Shown: in pieces, positions 19,674 through 28,713 of the stretch
Layout: every line of letters begins with the position of its first letter
Numbering within the stretch: the stretch's first letter is position 1
From: Acetobacter sicerae
GTDB lineage: Bacteria; Pseudomonadota; Alphaproteobacteria; Acetobacterales; Acetobacteraceae
Direction of reading: 5' to 3'
DNA length: 64,000 bases
NCBI RefSeq assembly: GCF_011516765.1
Contig: NZ_JAAABN010000007.1
Location: 124,001 to 188,000, forward strand
The notes under the pieces: model-generated
Seen by the model: only the letters and a program-made list of their open reading frames with translations
Told to the model about the DNA's origin: nothing
Database searches by the model: none
Program-made: the position numbers and the translations under genes

Positions 19674-20759
19674 ATGGCAGAATCCGGTAGTGGTGATAAT
19701 ACAGAAGCCCCAACAGGCCGAAGACTAGAGAAGGCACGCGAACAGGGTAATATTGCCCAGTCGAGAGAGTTGCATATTTTCTCTGGTCTGGGGTTGGCAA
19801 CCATTGCTCTGGTCATGATCGTCCCTGTCAGTGCGAGAAGTTTTATCTCTCAGATGGCTGGTCTCTGTGATCATGTCGATAAAATCCATCTCAATCCTGC
19901 GACTGTGGCATTTCTTCTGGAAATGAGCTGCAAGATGCTGATGATTCTGGCCTTCCCGGTCATCGTTGCGGCTGTGGCGGGTGGAATTGCAACAGCCGCG
20001 ATGCAGTCAGGTTTTCTGTTTCGTCCGGAAGCTCTGATACCCGATATTACAAGATTGAATCCCCTCAAGGGGATCAAGAAGATGTTCGGCGTTACAAGTC
20101 TTATCGAAGCCTTGAAATCCATTCTGAAAGTTGTTGTCTTTTCTCTTATTCTCTACGGCGTGGTGAAGGATGTTCTTGTTCTTGCTCCCAGAACAATGTT
20201 CTGGTCCGCTGAAACTTTTTCGGCTCAGATAAGCAAGATCACGCTCAGAGTCCTTATTTCTGTTCTTGTTGTTCAGGTGGCGATCATCGTTCTTGATGAA
20301 GGATGGACACGGTACAAAAGACTTCAGGATCTGAAGATGAGCCGTCAGGACATCAAGGATGAGATGAAGGATTCGGAAGGTGATCCTCATGTCAAAGGAC
20401 GTCAGAAACAGTTGCGTATGCAGCGCAACCGGAAGCTGATCAGGAAAGCGGTGCAGTCAGCGACAGTGGTTGTCACGAACCCGACCCATTACGCCGTCGC
20501 CCTGTCCTATGAAGTCGGCACGAGTGGCGCTCCAAAGATCGTGGCAAAGGGCGCTGACGAACTGGCTGGACGGATCAGGGAGTTTGCCTACGAGGCGAAA
20601 GTGCCGGTTGTTTCAAATCCGCCTCTGGCCCGTTCCTTGTATAAACTTCCGGAAGATACTGAAATTCCATATGAGTATTTTCAGGCAGTCGCGGCCATCA
20701 TTGCTTATGTGTGGCGTCTGAAGCAGCCAGCCGGGACACAGCGCACACCGGTGACGTAA
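19674..20759 (+). CDS. flhB: Flagellar export switch protein FlhB
   Basis: 361 residues. Cytosolic N-terminus GDNTEAPTGRRLEKAREQGNIAQSRE, four membrane helices, then the autocleavage site NPTH within VVTNPTHYAVALSYE. Cleavage between N and P switches export from rod/hook to filament substrates. It is the last gene of the flgB operon. flhA is absent from the window. Confidence 0.95.
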   Translation: MAESGSGDNTEAPTGRRLEKAREQGNIAQSRELHIFSGLGLATIALVMIVPVSARSFISQMAGLCDHVDKIHLNPATVAFLLEMSCKMLMILAFPVIVAAVAGGIATAAMQSGFLFRPEALIPDITRLNPLKGIKKMFGVTSLIEALKSILKVVVFSLILYGVVKDVLVLAPRTMFWSAETFSAQISKITLRVLISVLVVQVAIIVLDEGWTRYKRLQDLKMSRQDIKDEMKDSEGDPHVKGRQKQLRMQRNRKLIRKAVQSATVVVTNPTHYAVALSYEVGTSGAPKIVAKGADELAGRIREFAYEAKVPVVSNPPLARSLYKLPEDTEIPYEYFQAVAAIIAYVWRLKQPAGTQRTPVT

Positions 20760-20868
20760 GCGTTCCCAGTAGCACACATTGGGCTGAGAGCTCTGCCTCT
20801 ATCCTTGTCCGATGATTTGCGGATAGGAGGAAGCCCCAAAAGACGGACGAGCAGGGGAGCCCATCACC

Positions 20869-22101
20869 ATGACAGAGAAAAGCAGGCCGTATGTGCTGGT
20901 GATCGGCGGTGGTCCAGCCGGACTGGCGGCTGCTGAAACCCTGACGGATGGCCGCTGTGAAGTGACTGTCGTGGACCATATGCCAAGTTTTGGTCGAAAA
21001 TTGCTGATGGCTGGTCGAAGCGGCCTCAACCTGACGAATGCGGAACACGAAACTGCTTTTTTGAAACGGTATGGTGCGGCTGAGGAGTGGCTGACGCCCG
21101 CCTTGTCTGCCTTCTCTCCCTCCATGATGAAAGCGTGGGCGGAGGAGTTGGGGCAGCCCTGCTTCACAGGAAGCTCTGGCCGTGTGTTCCCAAAAACGAT
21201 GAAAGCCTCGCCGCTGCTGCGGGCCTGGCTGAAGCGACTTTCTGACCGTGGAGTGCGTTTTCGCGCCGGAATGCGGTGGCAGGGCTGGAACGATAGCGGC
21301 AATGTCGTGCTGATGTCCCGGAACGGCGGTGAGGAAATCCTCACGCCTGACGCTACTGTTCTGGCTTTAGGCGGTGGAAGTTGGGCGCGCTTGGGTTCTG
21401 ACGGAGGGTGGACATCGCTTCTGTCAGCTGCGGGTGTTCCTGTCGCAGCTCTGCGTCCGGCTAACTGCGGCTTTCATGTTGAATGGTCTGAAGGATTCAA
21501 GGAAAGATTCTCCGGTGTTCCGCTGAAACGGATAGCCCTGTCTTTCGCCGGTGAAACATGCCGGGGAGAAGCTGTGATCACGCAGAGAGGGCTTGAAGGC
21601 GGCGCGGTCTATACCTTGTCGGCTCGCCTGCGCGATGCTCTGGAACGTGACGGGAAGGCTGAAGTCCTGCTCGACCTGCGGCCTGATTTCGATGTGGCGC
21701 AGATGACGGAGAGGCTGAAACGCTCCCGTGCACGCGAAAGTCTCTCCAACCGCTTGCGCAAAGCCTTGCAACTGCCCTCTATCGCAGTGGGCCTTCTCCG
21801 TGAAACCGGAGAAATCCCGACTGACCCTGAACGACTGGCGCAGCGCCTGAAGGCTATCTCGATAAAGCTGACGGCAACTGAGCCTCTGGAGCGGGCCATA
21901 TCCTCTGCCGGAGGCATCTGTCAGGACGGTGTGGACCAACGGTTCATGCTGAAAGCGCTGCCGGGTGTTTTCGCCTGCGGCGAAATGCTCGACTGGGAAG
22001 CGCCCACGGGGGGCTACCTGTTGCAGGCGGTCATGGCGACCGGACGGGCGGCGGGGCAGGGCGTTCTGGCGTGGCTTGCCGAGCGGGAAACGGTTGCCTG
22101 A
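20869..22101 (+). CDS. BaiN/HI0933-like FAD-dependent oxidoreductase
   Basis: 410 residues. FAD Rossmann motif VIGGGPAGLAAAETL (11-25) and the family tag FGRKLLMAGRSGLNLTNAE; a second FAD contact near the end is GEMLDWEAPTGGYLLQAVMATGRAAG. The length and these motifs match the uncharacterised TIGR03862/HI0933-like flavoproteins. Reaction unknown. AGGGGAG lies before the ATG. The next gene starts 28 bases downstream. Confidence 0.85.
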   Translation: MTEKSRPYVLVIGGGPAGLAAAETLTDGRCEVTVVDHMPSFGRKLLMAGRSGLNLTNAEHETAFLKRYGAAEEWLTPALSAFSPSMMKAWAEELGQPCFTGSSGRVFPKTMKASPLLRAWLKRLSDRGVRFRAGMRWQGWNDSGNVVLMSRNGGEEILTPDATVLALGGGSWARLGSDGGWTSLLSAAGVPVAALRPANCGFHVEWSEGFKERFSGVPLKRIALSFAGETCRGEAVITQRGLEGGAVYTLSARLRDALERDGKAEVLLDLRPDFDVAQMTERLKRSRARESLSNRLRKALQLPSIAVGLLRETGEIPTDPERLAQRLKAISIKLTATEPLERAISSAGGICQDGVDQRFMLKALPGVFACGEMLDWEAPTGGYLLQAVMATGRAAGQGVLAWLAERETVA

Positions 22102-22129
22102 ACAGGAGTCGGGACTGTATCGGGGCGCC

Positions 22130-23602
22130 ATGACCAGCACCATCGAATTGGGCGAGATTGTCGGCGGCGGCCCGGCAATGATGAATCTCGCCGAACTGCT
22201 AGCAACCCGCCTGCTTGTGCAGGGCAATTCGGGCTCTGGAAAATCACATCTGCTGCGGCGTCTGCTGGAGCAGACAGGCAATCTCGTGCAGCAGGCGATC
22301 ATCGATCCGGAAGGCGATTTCGTCAGTCTCGCCGAGGCGTACAGTCATCTCGTGATCGATGCGGCGGAACATACGGAAATGGCGTTGCAGGCCGCGGGAG
22401 AGCGGATGCGGGTGCATCGGGCTTCCGTGGTGCTCAATCTGGAAGGGCTGGACGCTGATCTTCAGATGAAGCGGGCGGCGGCCTTCCTGGGCGGCATGTT
22501 CGATGTGCCCCGGTCGCACTGGTATCCGGTGCTGGTTGTGGTGGATGAGGCCCAGCTTTTCGCACCGGCGGCTGCGGGCGAGGTCTCGGACGAAGCAAGA
22601 CGGGCCTCGCTGGGGGCCATGACCAATCTGATGTGCCGTGGACGTAAACGCGGACTGGCTGGAGTGATCGCCACGCAACGTCTGGCCAAGCTCGCCAAGA
22701 ATGTTGCGGCCGAAGCATCCAACTTTCTGATGGGGCGTACTTTTCTCGACATCGACATGGCGCGCGCCGCCGATCTGCTCGGGATGGAGCGGCGACAGGC
22801 GGAAGCCTTCCGTGATCTTCAGCGTGGCACGTTCGTGGCGCTTGGTCCGGCTTTGTGTCGTCGTCCTGTCACGATCCGGATCGGGAAGGTTGAAACGGAA
22901 AGTCGCTCTGCCGGACCCGTGCTGGAGCCGTTCAGGCCGCCGACCGAGCAGGTTGCGGATCTGATTCTCGCGCCGTTACCGGAAGCCGAGGTGATGCAGC
23001 GTGCAAAGCGCCCTGTCGCACCACCGCCGCCTGATCTGTTGACGCAGCTAGCCACGCACGGCGCGTCCCTAGCCGAAACAGACACATCTGAGGAAGAGGA
23101 TTCTGTCGATCCCCGTGAGCGTCGCCAGCAGATGGAAGCGGTGCTGCGGGATGTGCTGGCGGAAGATGACGGTGGGTTCCGTCCACCGGCCTCGCTCTAT
23201 CAGGATTTTCTGGTTCGGTGTCGTATCGCCGGATTCGGACGCGACGCGATGGATATGAAAAGTTTCCGGCGCGCGCTCGCGTCCGCCCGGAGCGGAATCA
23301 GTATCGAAGCCGCCGAGTCCGCCGAGTGGCAGGAAGCGGAAGCTGTCGCATCAACGCTGCCCGAAGACATGCAGGGGGTGTTTCTCTATCTGGCGCGCGC
23401 TGCGCTGGAACAGGCGGTCTGCCCTTCCGATACAACCATCGCCAAGGTCTATGGCACGCATTCGACAGGGCGGGCGCGACGTATTCTGGGATGGCTGGAA
23501 GAGCAGAATGTCATCGTGCTTCGACTGGATGGCGCGGGCCGACGTCGTGCGGCGATCATTGGTCTGGGCTGGGAAACACTGCCGGGTGACCCCGGTCTAT
23601 AA
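22130..23602 (+). CDS. HerA/DUF87-type ATP-binding protein
   Basis: 490 residues. Walker A GNSGSGKSH, Walker B VLVVVDEAQLFAP, and a sensor-like stretch MCRGRKRGLAGVIATQRLAKL place it among HerA/FtsK-like ATPases related to DNA-translocating motors. The C-terminal ~170 residues (after an acidic linker ETDTSEEEDSVD) contain a helical module ending in a small winged-helix-like segment (TIAKVYGTHSTGRARRILGWLEEQNVIVLRL). ATG 22130 follows GGGG; the frame upstream is a shadow of the flavoprotein gene. No NurA nuclease is nearby. Function unknown. Confidence 0.75.
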   Translation: MTSTIELGEIVGGGPAMMNLAELLATRLLVQGNSGSGKSHLLRRLLEQTGNLVQQAIIDPEGDFVSLAEAYSHLVIDAAEHTEMALQAAGERMRVHRASVVLNLEGLDADLQMKRAAAFLGGMFDVPRSHWYPVLVVVDEAQLFAPAAAGEVSDEARRASLGAMTNLMCRGRKRGLAGVIATQRLAKLAKNVAAEASNFLMGRTFLDIDMARAADLLGMERRQAEAFRDLQRGTFVALGPALCRRPVTIRIGKVETESRSAGPVLEPFRPPTEQVADLILAPLPEAEVMQRAKRPVAPPPPDLLTQLATHGASLAETDTSEEEDSVDPRERRQQMEAVLRDVLAEDDGGFRPPASLYQDFLVRCRIAGFGRDAMDMKSFRRALASARSGISIEAAESAEWQEAEAVASTLPEDMQGVFLYLARAALEQAVCPSDTTIAKVYGTHSTGRARRILGWLEEQNVIVLRLDGAGRRRAAIIGLGWETLPGDPGL

Positions 23603-23708
23603 GACCGCGAAGGGCGGAGCTGGCAGCGCTGTTTCATTAATTTCGGAAGCATCCGGAGGGGTGTTGGCATGCTCCCGACTTGATGGGGCGGCGCTGGCGT
23701 GCCATGAA

Positions 23709-23731
23709 ACTGACCGAACCGATCGGTCAGT
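23709..23731. promoter_or_regulatory. TetR-type operator before the efflux genes
   Basis: ACTGACCG (23709-23716) and CGGTCAGT (23724-23731) are perfect inverted repeats seven bases apart, and ACCGATCGGT in the centre is itself a palindrome. Such ACTGACCG/CGGTCAGT sites are typical TetR-family operators. It lies 62 bases before the emrA-like start, but no regulator gene is adjacent. Confidence 0.75.
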
Positions 23732-23792
23732 GTAATTTCATTCAGAGAGCGCTGATCATTGAAAAGCGCGGTATCAGGCGGACGGAGACGGC

Positions 23793-24965
23793 ATGGCCGA
23801 CGGACAGCAGACACAGGACAGCACGCAGGACGTAAAGACGAAGCCGGAGAAAAAGCGGAGTCCGCTTATCCGCGTCATTCTTATTCTCGTGCTCCTGCTG
23901 GTCATTGTGGGAGCCGCTGTGTACTGGTTCCTGCACCGCTTCGAAGTCGAGACGGATGACGCCTTTACGGCAGGGCGTTCCATTACCATTGCGCCGCATG
24001 TCTCCGGTTATGTGACTGAGCTTCTGGTGGACGATAACCAGTTCGTACACGCTGGACAGTTGCTTGCCCGCATTGACAACCGCGACTGGCAGGCCGAGCG
24101 CGACCGTGCTGTCGCCAGTGTTCAGCAGAGTCAGGCCAGCATGAGCGCTCACGAGATGATGCTGGCTGTGGCGGAGAAAAACTTCCCCGGACGACTGACG
24201 GCGGCGCAGGCCGAGCTTGCTGCGGCAAAAGCGGATGAATTCAAGGCGTTGACCGATTACCGGCGTCAGCATTCGGTGGAACATGCCGCGACGACGCAGC
24301 AGGATATTGATTATTCCAAGGCGGCGCTTGATCAGGCCCGAGCGCATGTGCAGCAGGCGCAGGCTCAGGTGATGATAGCGACTCCGGTCCAGCCGAATAT
24401 TGGCAATGTGCGGGCGGCCATCGAGGGCGATACGGCTGATCTGGCCAGTGCGAAAGCGGCGCTGGTCAAGGCCGAACTGAATCTGGGCTGGACGGAAATT
24501 CGTGCGCCGCATGACGGCTGGATTTCGCAGCGTAATATCGAGCGCGGCAATTACGTAACGGCCGGACAGAGCCTTTTCTCGATCGTGGAGCCTGAAGTCT
24601 GGGTGATCGCGAATTACAAGGAAACGCAGATCACCAACATGCGGCCGGGACAGTTGGTCGATCTCTCTGTCGATGCCTATCCTGCTCATGATCTGCATGG
24701 TCACATCGACTCGCTGCAGAAGGGAACGGGCGCGACCTTCAGTGCTTTCCCGCCTGAAAACGCGACTGGCAACTATGTGAAGATCGTGCAGCGTGTTCCT
24801 GTGAAGATCCGTATCGATAGCGGACTGAATCCGGATATCCCGCTGGCGCTTGGTCTCTCTGTCGTGCCGGTCGTGCATACGGACAGCGCTCCGGCTCGCA
24901 GTTCTGACGGGCATATTGTGAACCGTGATCCCGGTCACGAAGAGCTGGAGCAGGGCAACCCATGA
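23793..24965 (+). CDS. HlyD/EmrA-family membrane fusion protein
   Basis: 390 residues. A short cytosolic tail and one membrane helix (VILILVLLLVIVGAAVYWFL) are followed by the biotinyl-lipoyl-like half (APHVSGYVTELLVDDNQFVHAGQLLARID), a coiled-coil hairpin (~95-190) and the second half (IRAPHDGWISQRNIERGNYVTAGQSLFSIV). It bridges the inner-membrane MFS pump to the outer membrane. GGAG precedes the ATG, and the stop overlaps the pump gene (ATGA). Confidence 0.92.
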   Translation: MADGQQTQDSTQDVKTKPEKKRSPLIRVILILVLLLVIVGAAVYWFLHRFEVETDDAFTAGRSITIAPHVSGYVTELLVDDNQFVHAGQLLARIDNRDWQAERDRAVASVQQSQASMSAHEMMLAVAEKNFPGRLTAAQAELAAAKADEFKALTDYRRQHSVEHAATTQQDIDYSKAALDQARAHVQQAQAQVMIATPVQPNIGNVRAAIEGDTADLASAKAALVKAELNLGWTEIRAPHDGWISQRNIERGNYVTAGQSLFSIVEPEVWVIANYKETQITNMRPGQLVDLSVDAYPAHDLHGHIDSLQKGTGATFSAFPPENATGNYVKIVQRVPVKIRIDSGLNPDIPLALGLSVVPVVHTDSAPARSSDGHIVNRDPGHEELEQGNP

Positions 24966-26545
24966 GCGTGGCCTCCAGCGACGTCGAGAAAAAGGACGAG
25001 AACTGGAAGCCCAAATATAATCCGTGGCTCGTCGCTTTTGTGGTGACCATGGCGGCGTTCATGGAAATTCTCGACACGACCATTGTGAACGTGTCCCTGC
25101 CGCATATCGCCGGCAGTCTTTCCAGTACGTATGACGACGCCACCTGGACGCTCACGTCCTATCTTGTGGCGAATGGTATCGTGCTGACCATTTCCGGCTG
25201 GCTTGGAAAACTGTTCGGCCGGAAACTCTATTTCATGGTGTGCATCGGGATGTTCACCGTGACATCCTTTCTGTGCGGTATTTCCACCAGTCTTGGCGAA
25301 CTGATTCTCTTCCGTCTGTTGCAGGGATTTTTCGGCGGAGGTCTTCAGCCCAACCAGCAGTCGATCATTCTTGACGTTTTTCCGCCGGAGAAACGGGCCG
25401 CCGCCTTTGGGCTGACGGCCATCGCCGCTGTTGTGGGGCCTGTGCTCGGTCCGACGCTGGGGGGATGGATTACTGACAATTTTTCATGGCGCTGGATTTT
25501 CTTCATCAACGTGCCGTTCGGCATCCTCACCACCATCGCCGTCGGATTTCTGGTGGAGGATCCGCCTTGGGCGAAGAAGCGTCGTGAACCGTTCGATGTG
25601 ATTGGCATCGGCCTGATCACCCTCGGTTTCGGTTGCCTTGAAGTCATGGTCGATCGTGGTGAGGATGACGACTGGTTCGGCTCGACATTCATCTGCATCA
25701 TGGGTGTGCTGGCCGCCATCGGTATCATTGGCGCCGTGATCTGGCTGCTGACGACAAAACGCCCGGCTGTGGACCTGCGTGTCTTCAAGGACCGCAACTT
25801 TGCGGTTGCGACGTTCCTGATGGGGGCCATGGGCGCACTGCTCTATTCGTCCGCGATCATTGTGCCTCAGTTTGCGCAGCAGGTTATGGGATACACGGCG
25901 ACCCTGTCGGGGCTTGTGCTGTCACCGGGGGGCATTGCCGTTATCGTCCTGATTCCCATCGTCGGCAAACTGATGACGTTCATGCCGATACGTTCGGTGA
26001 TCGCACTTGGTTTTACGCTGATGGGGTGCGCGTTGTTCTGGTCAGCGCATCTCGTGCCTACTCTTGATTTCAGGCATCTGGTAATGTTCCGTATGAGCCA
26101 GACGGCCTGTCTGGCCTTTCTGTTCGTCCCACTTTCCACGATCGCCTATGCAACACTGCCGCGTTCCATGAATGCAGACGCTTCGGCGCTGTTTTCGATG
26201 GTGCGGAATTTTCTGGGTTCTCTGAGTATTTCCGGTGCGACATCTCTGATCATCGAGCGTCGGCAGGCTCATCAGTCCGATATGGTTCACTGGATGACGC
26301 CATTTCATCAGCCTTACAATGACTATCTGGCGCGTGGACGGCAGGTTGCTCTTGATCATAACCATCAGCCACAGGCAAATGCGTTCGCTACGCATCATCT
26401 GTTTGCAGATTTTAGTCAGCAGGTTGCCATGCTGGCTTACAATGAGGCCTTCATGATTTTCGGAATAGCCGCTTTCTGCGTTGTTCCGTTCTGTTTCCTG
26501 CTTTCCAGAATGAAGAGCGGCGAGAAGGCGACTGCAGTCCACTGA
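24962..26545 (+). CDS. DHA2-family (EmrB-type) multidrug MFS transporter
   Basis: 527 residues with about 14 membrane segments. Motif FMEILDTTIVNVSLPHIAGSLSS in helix 1, GWLGKLFGRKLYF (motif A) and GPVLGPTLGGWITDNFSWRWIF (motif C) are typical of DHA2 drug/proton antiporters. It pairs with the fusion protein encoded immediately upstream; no outer-membrane channel gene is adjacent. Substrate not predictable. Confidence 0.93.
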   Translation: MSVASSDVEKKDENWKPKYNPWLVAFVVTMAAFMEILDTTIVNVSLPHIAGSLSSTYDDATWTLTSYLVANGIVLTISGWLGKLFGRKLYFMVCIGMFTVTSFLCGISTSLGELILFRLLQGFFGGGLQPNQQSIILDVFPPEKRAAAFGLTAIAAVVGPVLGPTLGGWITDNFSWRWIFFINVPFGILTTIAVGFLVEDPPWAKKRREPFDVIGIGLITLGFGCLEVMVDRGEDDDWFGSTFICIMGVLAAIGIIGAVIWLLTTKRPAVDLRVFKDRNFAVATFLMGAMGALLYSSAIIVPQFAQQVMGYTATLSGLVLSPGGIAVIVLIPIVGKLMTFMPIRSVIALGFTLMGCALFWSAHLVPTLDFRHLVMFRMSQTACLAFLFVPLSTIAYATLPRSMNADASALFSMVRNFLGSLSISGATSLIIERRQAHQSDMVHWMTPFHQPYNDYLARGRQVALDHNHQPQANAFATHHLFADFSQQVAMLAYNEAFMIFGIAAFCVVPFCFLLSRMKSGEKATAVH

Positions 26546-26639
26546 AGCGCATTTCTGTGCGTGCGCTTCAGGTTTGACGAGAAGACGGCAGGGAATGAGC
26601 TGTCTTGGCATTTATCCTGTTCAGTGACAGAATCTGTTC

Positions 26640-27371
26640 ATGCCCGGCTCTGCTCCCAATTCTCATACAGATGAAGCTCTCCCGTTTGCAAGCACGGGAC
26701 CCTATGGTCATCGCAGGAGAATGCGGGAGCGTGTGATTGCGCGCGGAGCATCTGTGCTGGCGGATTACGAACTGTTGGAGATGCTGCTGTTCTGTGGCAT
26801 CCCGCGGGGCGATACGAAGCCGCTGGCGAAAGCGTTGATCAATCAGTTTGGTTCCTTTGCGGGCGTTCTGTCTGCCCCGGTCGTCTCCTTGAAAAAGGCC
26901 GGGATGAACAGTGACAGTATTGCGGCTCTCAGACTTTCTTCACTGGCAGCGCAGCGCCTCGGGGGAGCAGAGGCAAAGGAACGCCCTCATCTGGGAAACT
27001 GGGAAGCTCTGCTCGGATATTTCGATACAGCTCTGGAAGGGGCTGTGCCGGGGCAATTACGCGTGCTTTTTCTCGATAACAAAAACCGTCTTCTGGCGGA
27101 TGAGGCGGTTTCCGGAACATCCGGTCAGGGCAGGGAGACGGTGCGGGAGGCGGCGGATATCCTGCGGCGCGCTCTGGAAGTCCATGCGACGGCGCTGATT
27201 CTGATCCGTCTTTGCGCTGAAGGCTCGGAACCAGGAAAGATTATTGGACTGGATGAACCTCTGGCGCGTGAACTGGTGAGAGCTGGTGGTTTCCTGGCCA
27301 TCACACTGCATGATGTGTTCGCCCTGCATGGCGGAACCTGGGCGAGTCTGAAGCAGTTGAGGCGTTTGTAG
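26640..27371 (+). CDS. radC: RadC-family protein with a degenerate JAB/MPN metal site
   Basis: 243 residues. The N-terminal helix-hairpin-helix-like part (RERVIARGASVLADYELLEMLLFCGIPRGDTKPLAKALI) and the C-terminal JAB domain follow RadC closely. However, the usual HxHPSGDP metal-binding stretch after ALILV is replaced by RLCAEGSEP (residues 190-198), and the later LLDH/LHDH histidine is a valine (LHDV, 223-226). It is therefore unlikely to bind zinc as a JAMM enzyme. RadC has no firmly established repair role. Reading frame intact. Confidence 0.85.
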   Translation: MPGSAPNSHTDEALPFASTGPYGHRRRMRERVIARGASVLADYELLEMLLFCGIPRGDTKPLAKALINQFGSFAGVLSAPVVSLKKAGMNSDSIAALRLSSLAAQRLGGAEAKERPHLGNWEALLGYFDTALEGAVPGQLRVLFLDNKNRLLADEAVSGTSGQGRETVREAADILRRALEVHATALILIRLCAEGSEPGKIIGLDEPLARELVRAGGFLAITLHDVFALHGGTWASLKQLRRL

Positions 27372-27672
27372 GGGGCGGCATGATTGTAAGTGGCAACGAA
27401 GTCTATGAGGTGCTAACATAAAACAAAGGTCATGCGTTTCGACCGTGAAAAACGCTTGGCCGTCGTTTCCTTGCTCATTTGGTTCATGATCCGACCTATC
27501 CATTTGTCGATGGATGTCGTGGAATAGTCAAACGATGCCCTATATCGGAAGCAGCACAGGCAGTTCAAAGGAATGGCAACGCAACGGAGTGCCGCCGGTT
27601 CGTCTCTGTGGTCGTAGCATTCCAGTGAAAATAATATACTATTGAAAAATAGGGGGCAAACAGATATGGCCG
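27372..27672. other. Intergenic region, no gene seen
   Basis: About 300 bases between the radC-like stop and the stop of the convergent sugar-polymer gene. I see no convincing reading frame, tRNA or strong hairpin. Composition becomes AT-rich to the right. Confidence 0.6.
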
Positions 27673-28623
27673 TTAATAGACTTTCAGTTTCAGAAAATTA
27701 CTAAGAATGCTATTTTTTTTGACAAGTCCATGAGAAATAAAGAAAGGTAATAAATATCTATTGCTGTGTGTCAGTTTGATAACTGGAGGAACTGCGTTGG
27801 GTTGACGCAGGCGGCAAAGATAAGCTGCAATTTTCTCGCGATTCCAGTTGAGCATATCCTGATACAAAAAGGCTGAATCTTCAGCTCTTCTTAAATGGAA
27901 ACTGGGTTTTTCTGTTTTTCTCATAACAACTTGAGCTGCAAAATAGATAATAAGATATTCTCCTCTTGTTATTCCTTGTTTTATGTCATTAAAATTCGGC
28001 ATTTTCTTTAGTGAATTGAAATATTCATGGGTACCCGTATTTATTACTTTCTTGAATTCATTTTTCCACTCCGTAATGAAATTATTATTTGGTGGACAGG
28101 CGAGAAACCAGCTTTCTATAATAGGAAAATTTTTATTAAAAGTGTCTTTATTTCTATAGTAAGCTATCAAATCAGGCGATTTTTCCTGACTGATATGCTG
28201 AATCCAAGAAAAATTTTCATTGTATATACAAGTAGCATCGGACCAGATTCCGCCGTATTTGGCCAGAAGTTCCAGTCTGATCAGATCGCTCTTATGTTGC
28301 TGAGGGATATCATTTCGAGAAAGAAAAGATGCGTCAACAAATTCAGACGCATTTTCTGTGTCAATAATTTTTACTTCATGGTCTGGGTTCAGTAGACATA
28401 CCCGATCAATAGTCGCTCGGACCAAATCAGGTTTCTCCTTCTGGTCCCAGTAGAACCAGACAATCTTTGGAATGTTACTATCGCTTTGAGAGTGCGGGTT
28501 GATATCAAGTGTATTAGTCCAACCTTTAAATTCTGGTGGGTACGGCGATCTGGTGGTTATTCCATAAATGATACTTTTAAAAGCGTCCTTCCAGAAACGG
28601 ATTTTTCTCCAGTTTATTATCAT
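27673..28623 (-). CDS. Capsular polysaccharide synthesis-type glycosyltransferase (GT32-like)
   Basis: 316 residues. IPKIVWFYWDQKEKPDLVRATIDR at the start and HKSDLIRLELLAKYGGIWSDATCIY, with the Asp of the DxD-like region (WSDAT), are characteristic of the capsular polysaccharide synthesis / Gly_transf_sug family that moves sugars from nucleotide donors. Donor and acceptor unknown. The gene is markedly AT-rich compared with neighbours outside the cluster. It is the last gene of a leftward group after the flippase and a GT2 gene. Confidence 0.8.
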   Translation of the reverse strand: MIINWRKIRFWKDAFKSIIYGITTRSPYPPEFKGWTNTLDINPHSQSDSNIPKIVWFYWDQKEKPDLVRATIDRVCLLNPDHEVKIIDTENASEFVDASFLSRNDIPQQHKSDLIRLELLAKYGGIWSDATCIYNENFSWIQHISQEKSPDLIAYYRNKDTFNKNFPIIESWFLACPPNNNFITEWKNEFKKVINTGTHEYFNSLKKMPNFNDIKQGITRGEYLIIYFAAQVVMRKTEKPSFHLRRAEDSAFLYQDMLNWNREKIAAYLCRLRQPNAVPPVIKLTHSNRYLLPFFISHGLVKKNSILSNFLKLKVY

Positions 28624-28713
28624 ATTTGATACTCACTTTATCGCAGTAGAATGGTGTAGGCATACCCTAGGCGGGTACAAAGAGTGTATTGTCTGTCAGA
28701 TTAGTTCGCGAGT

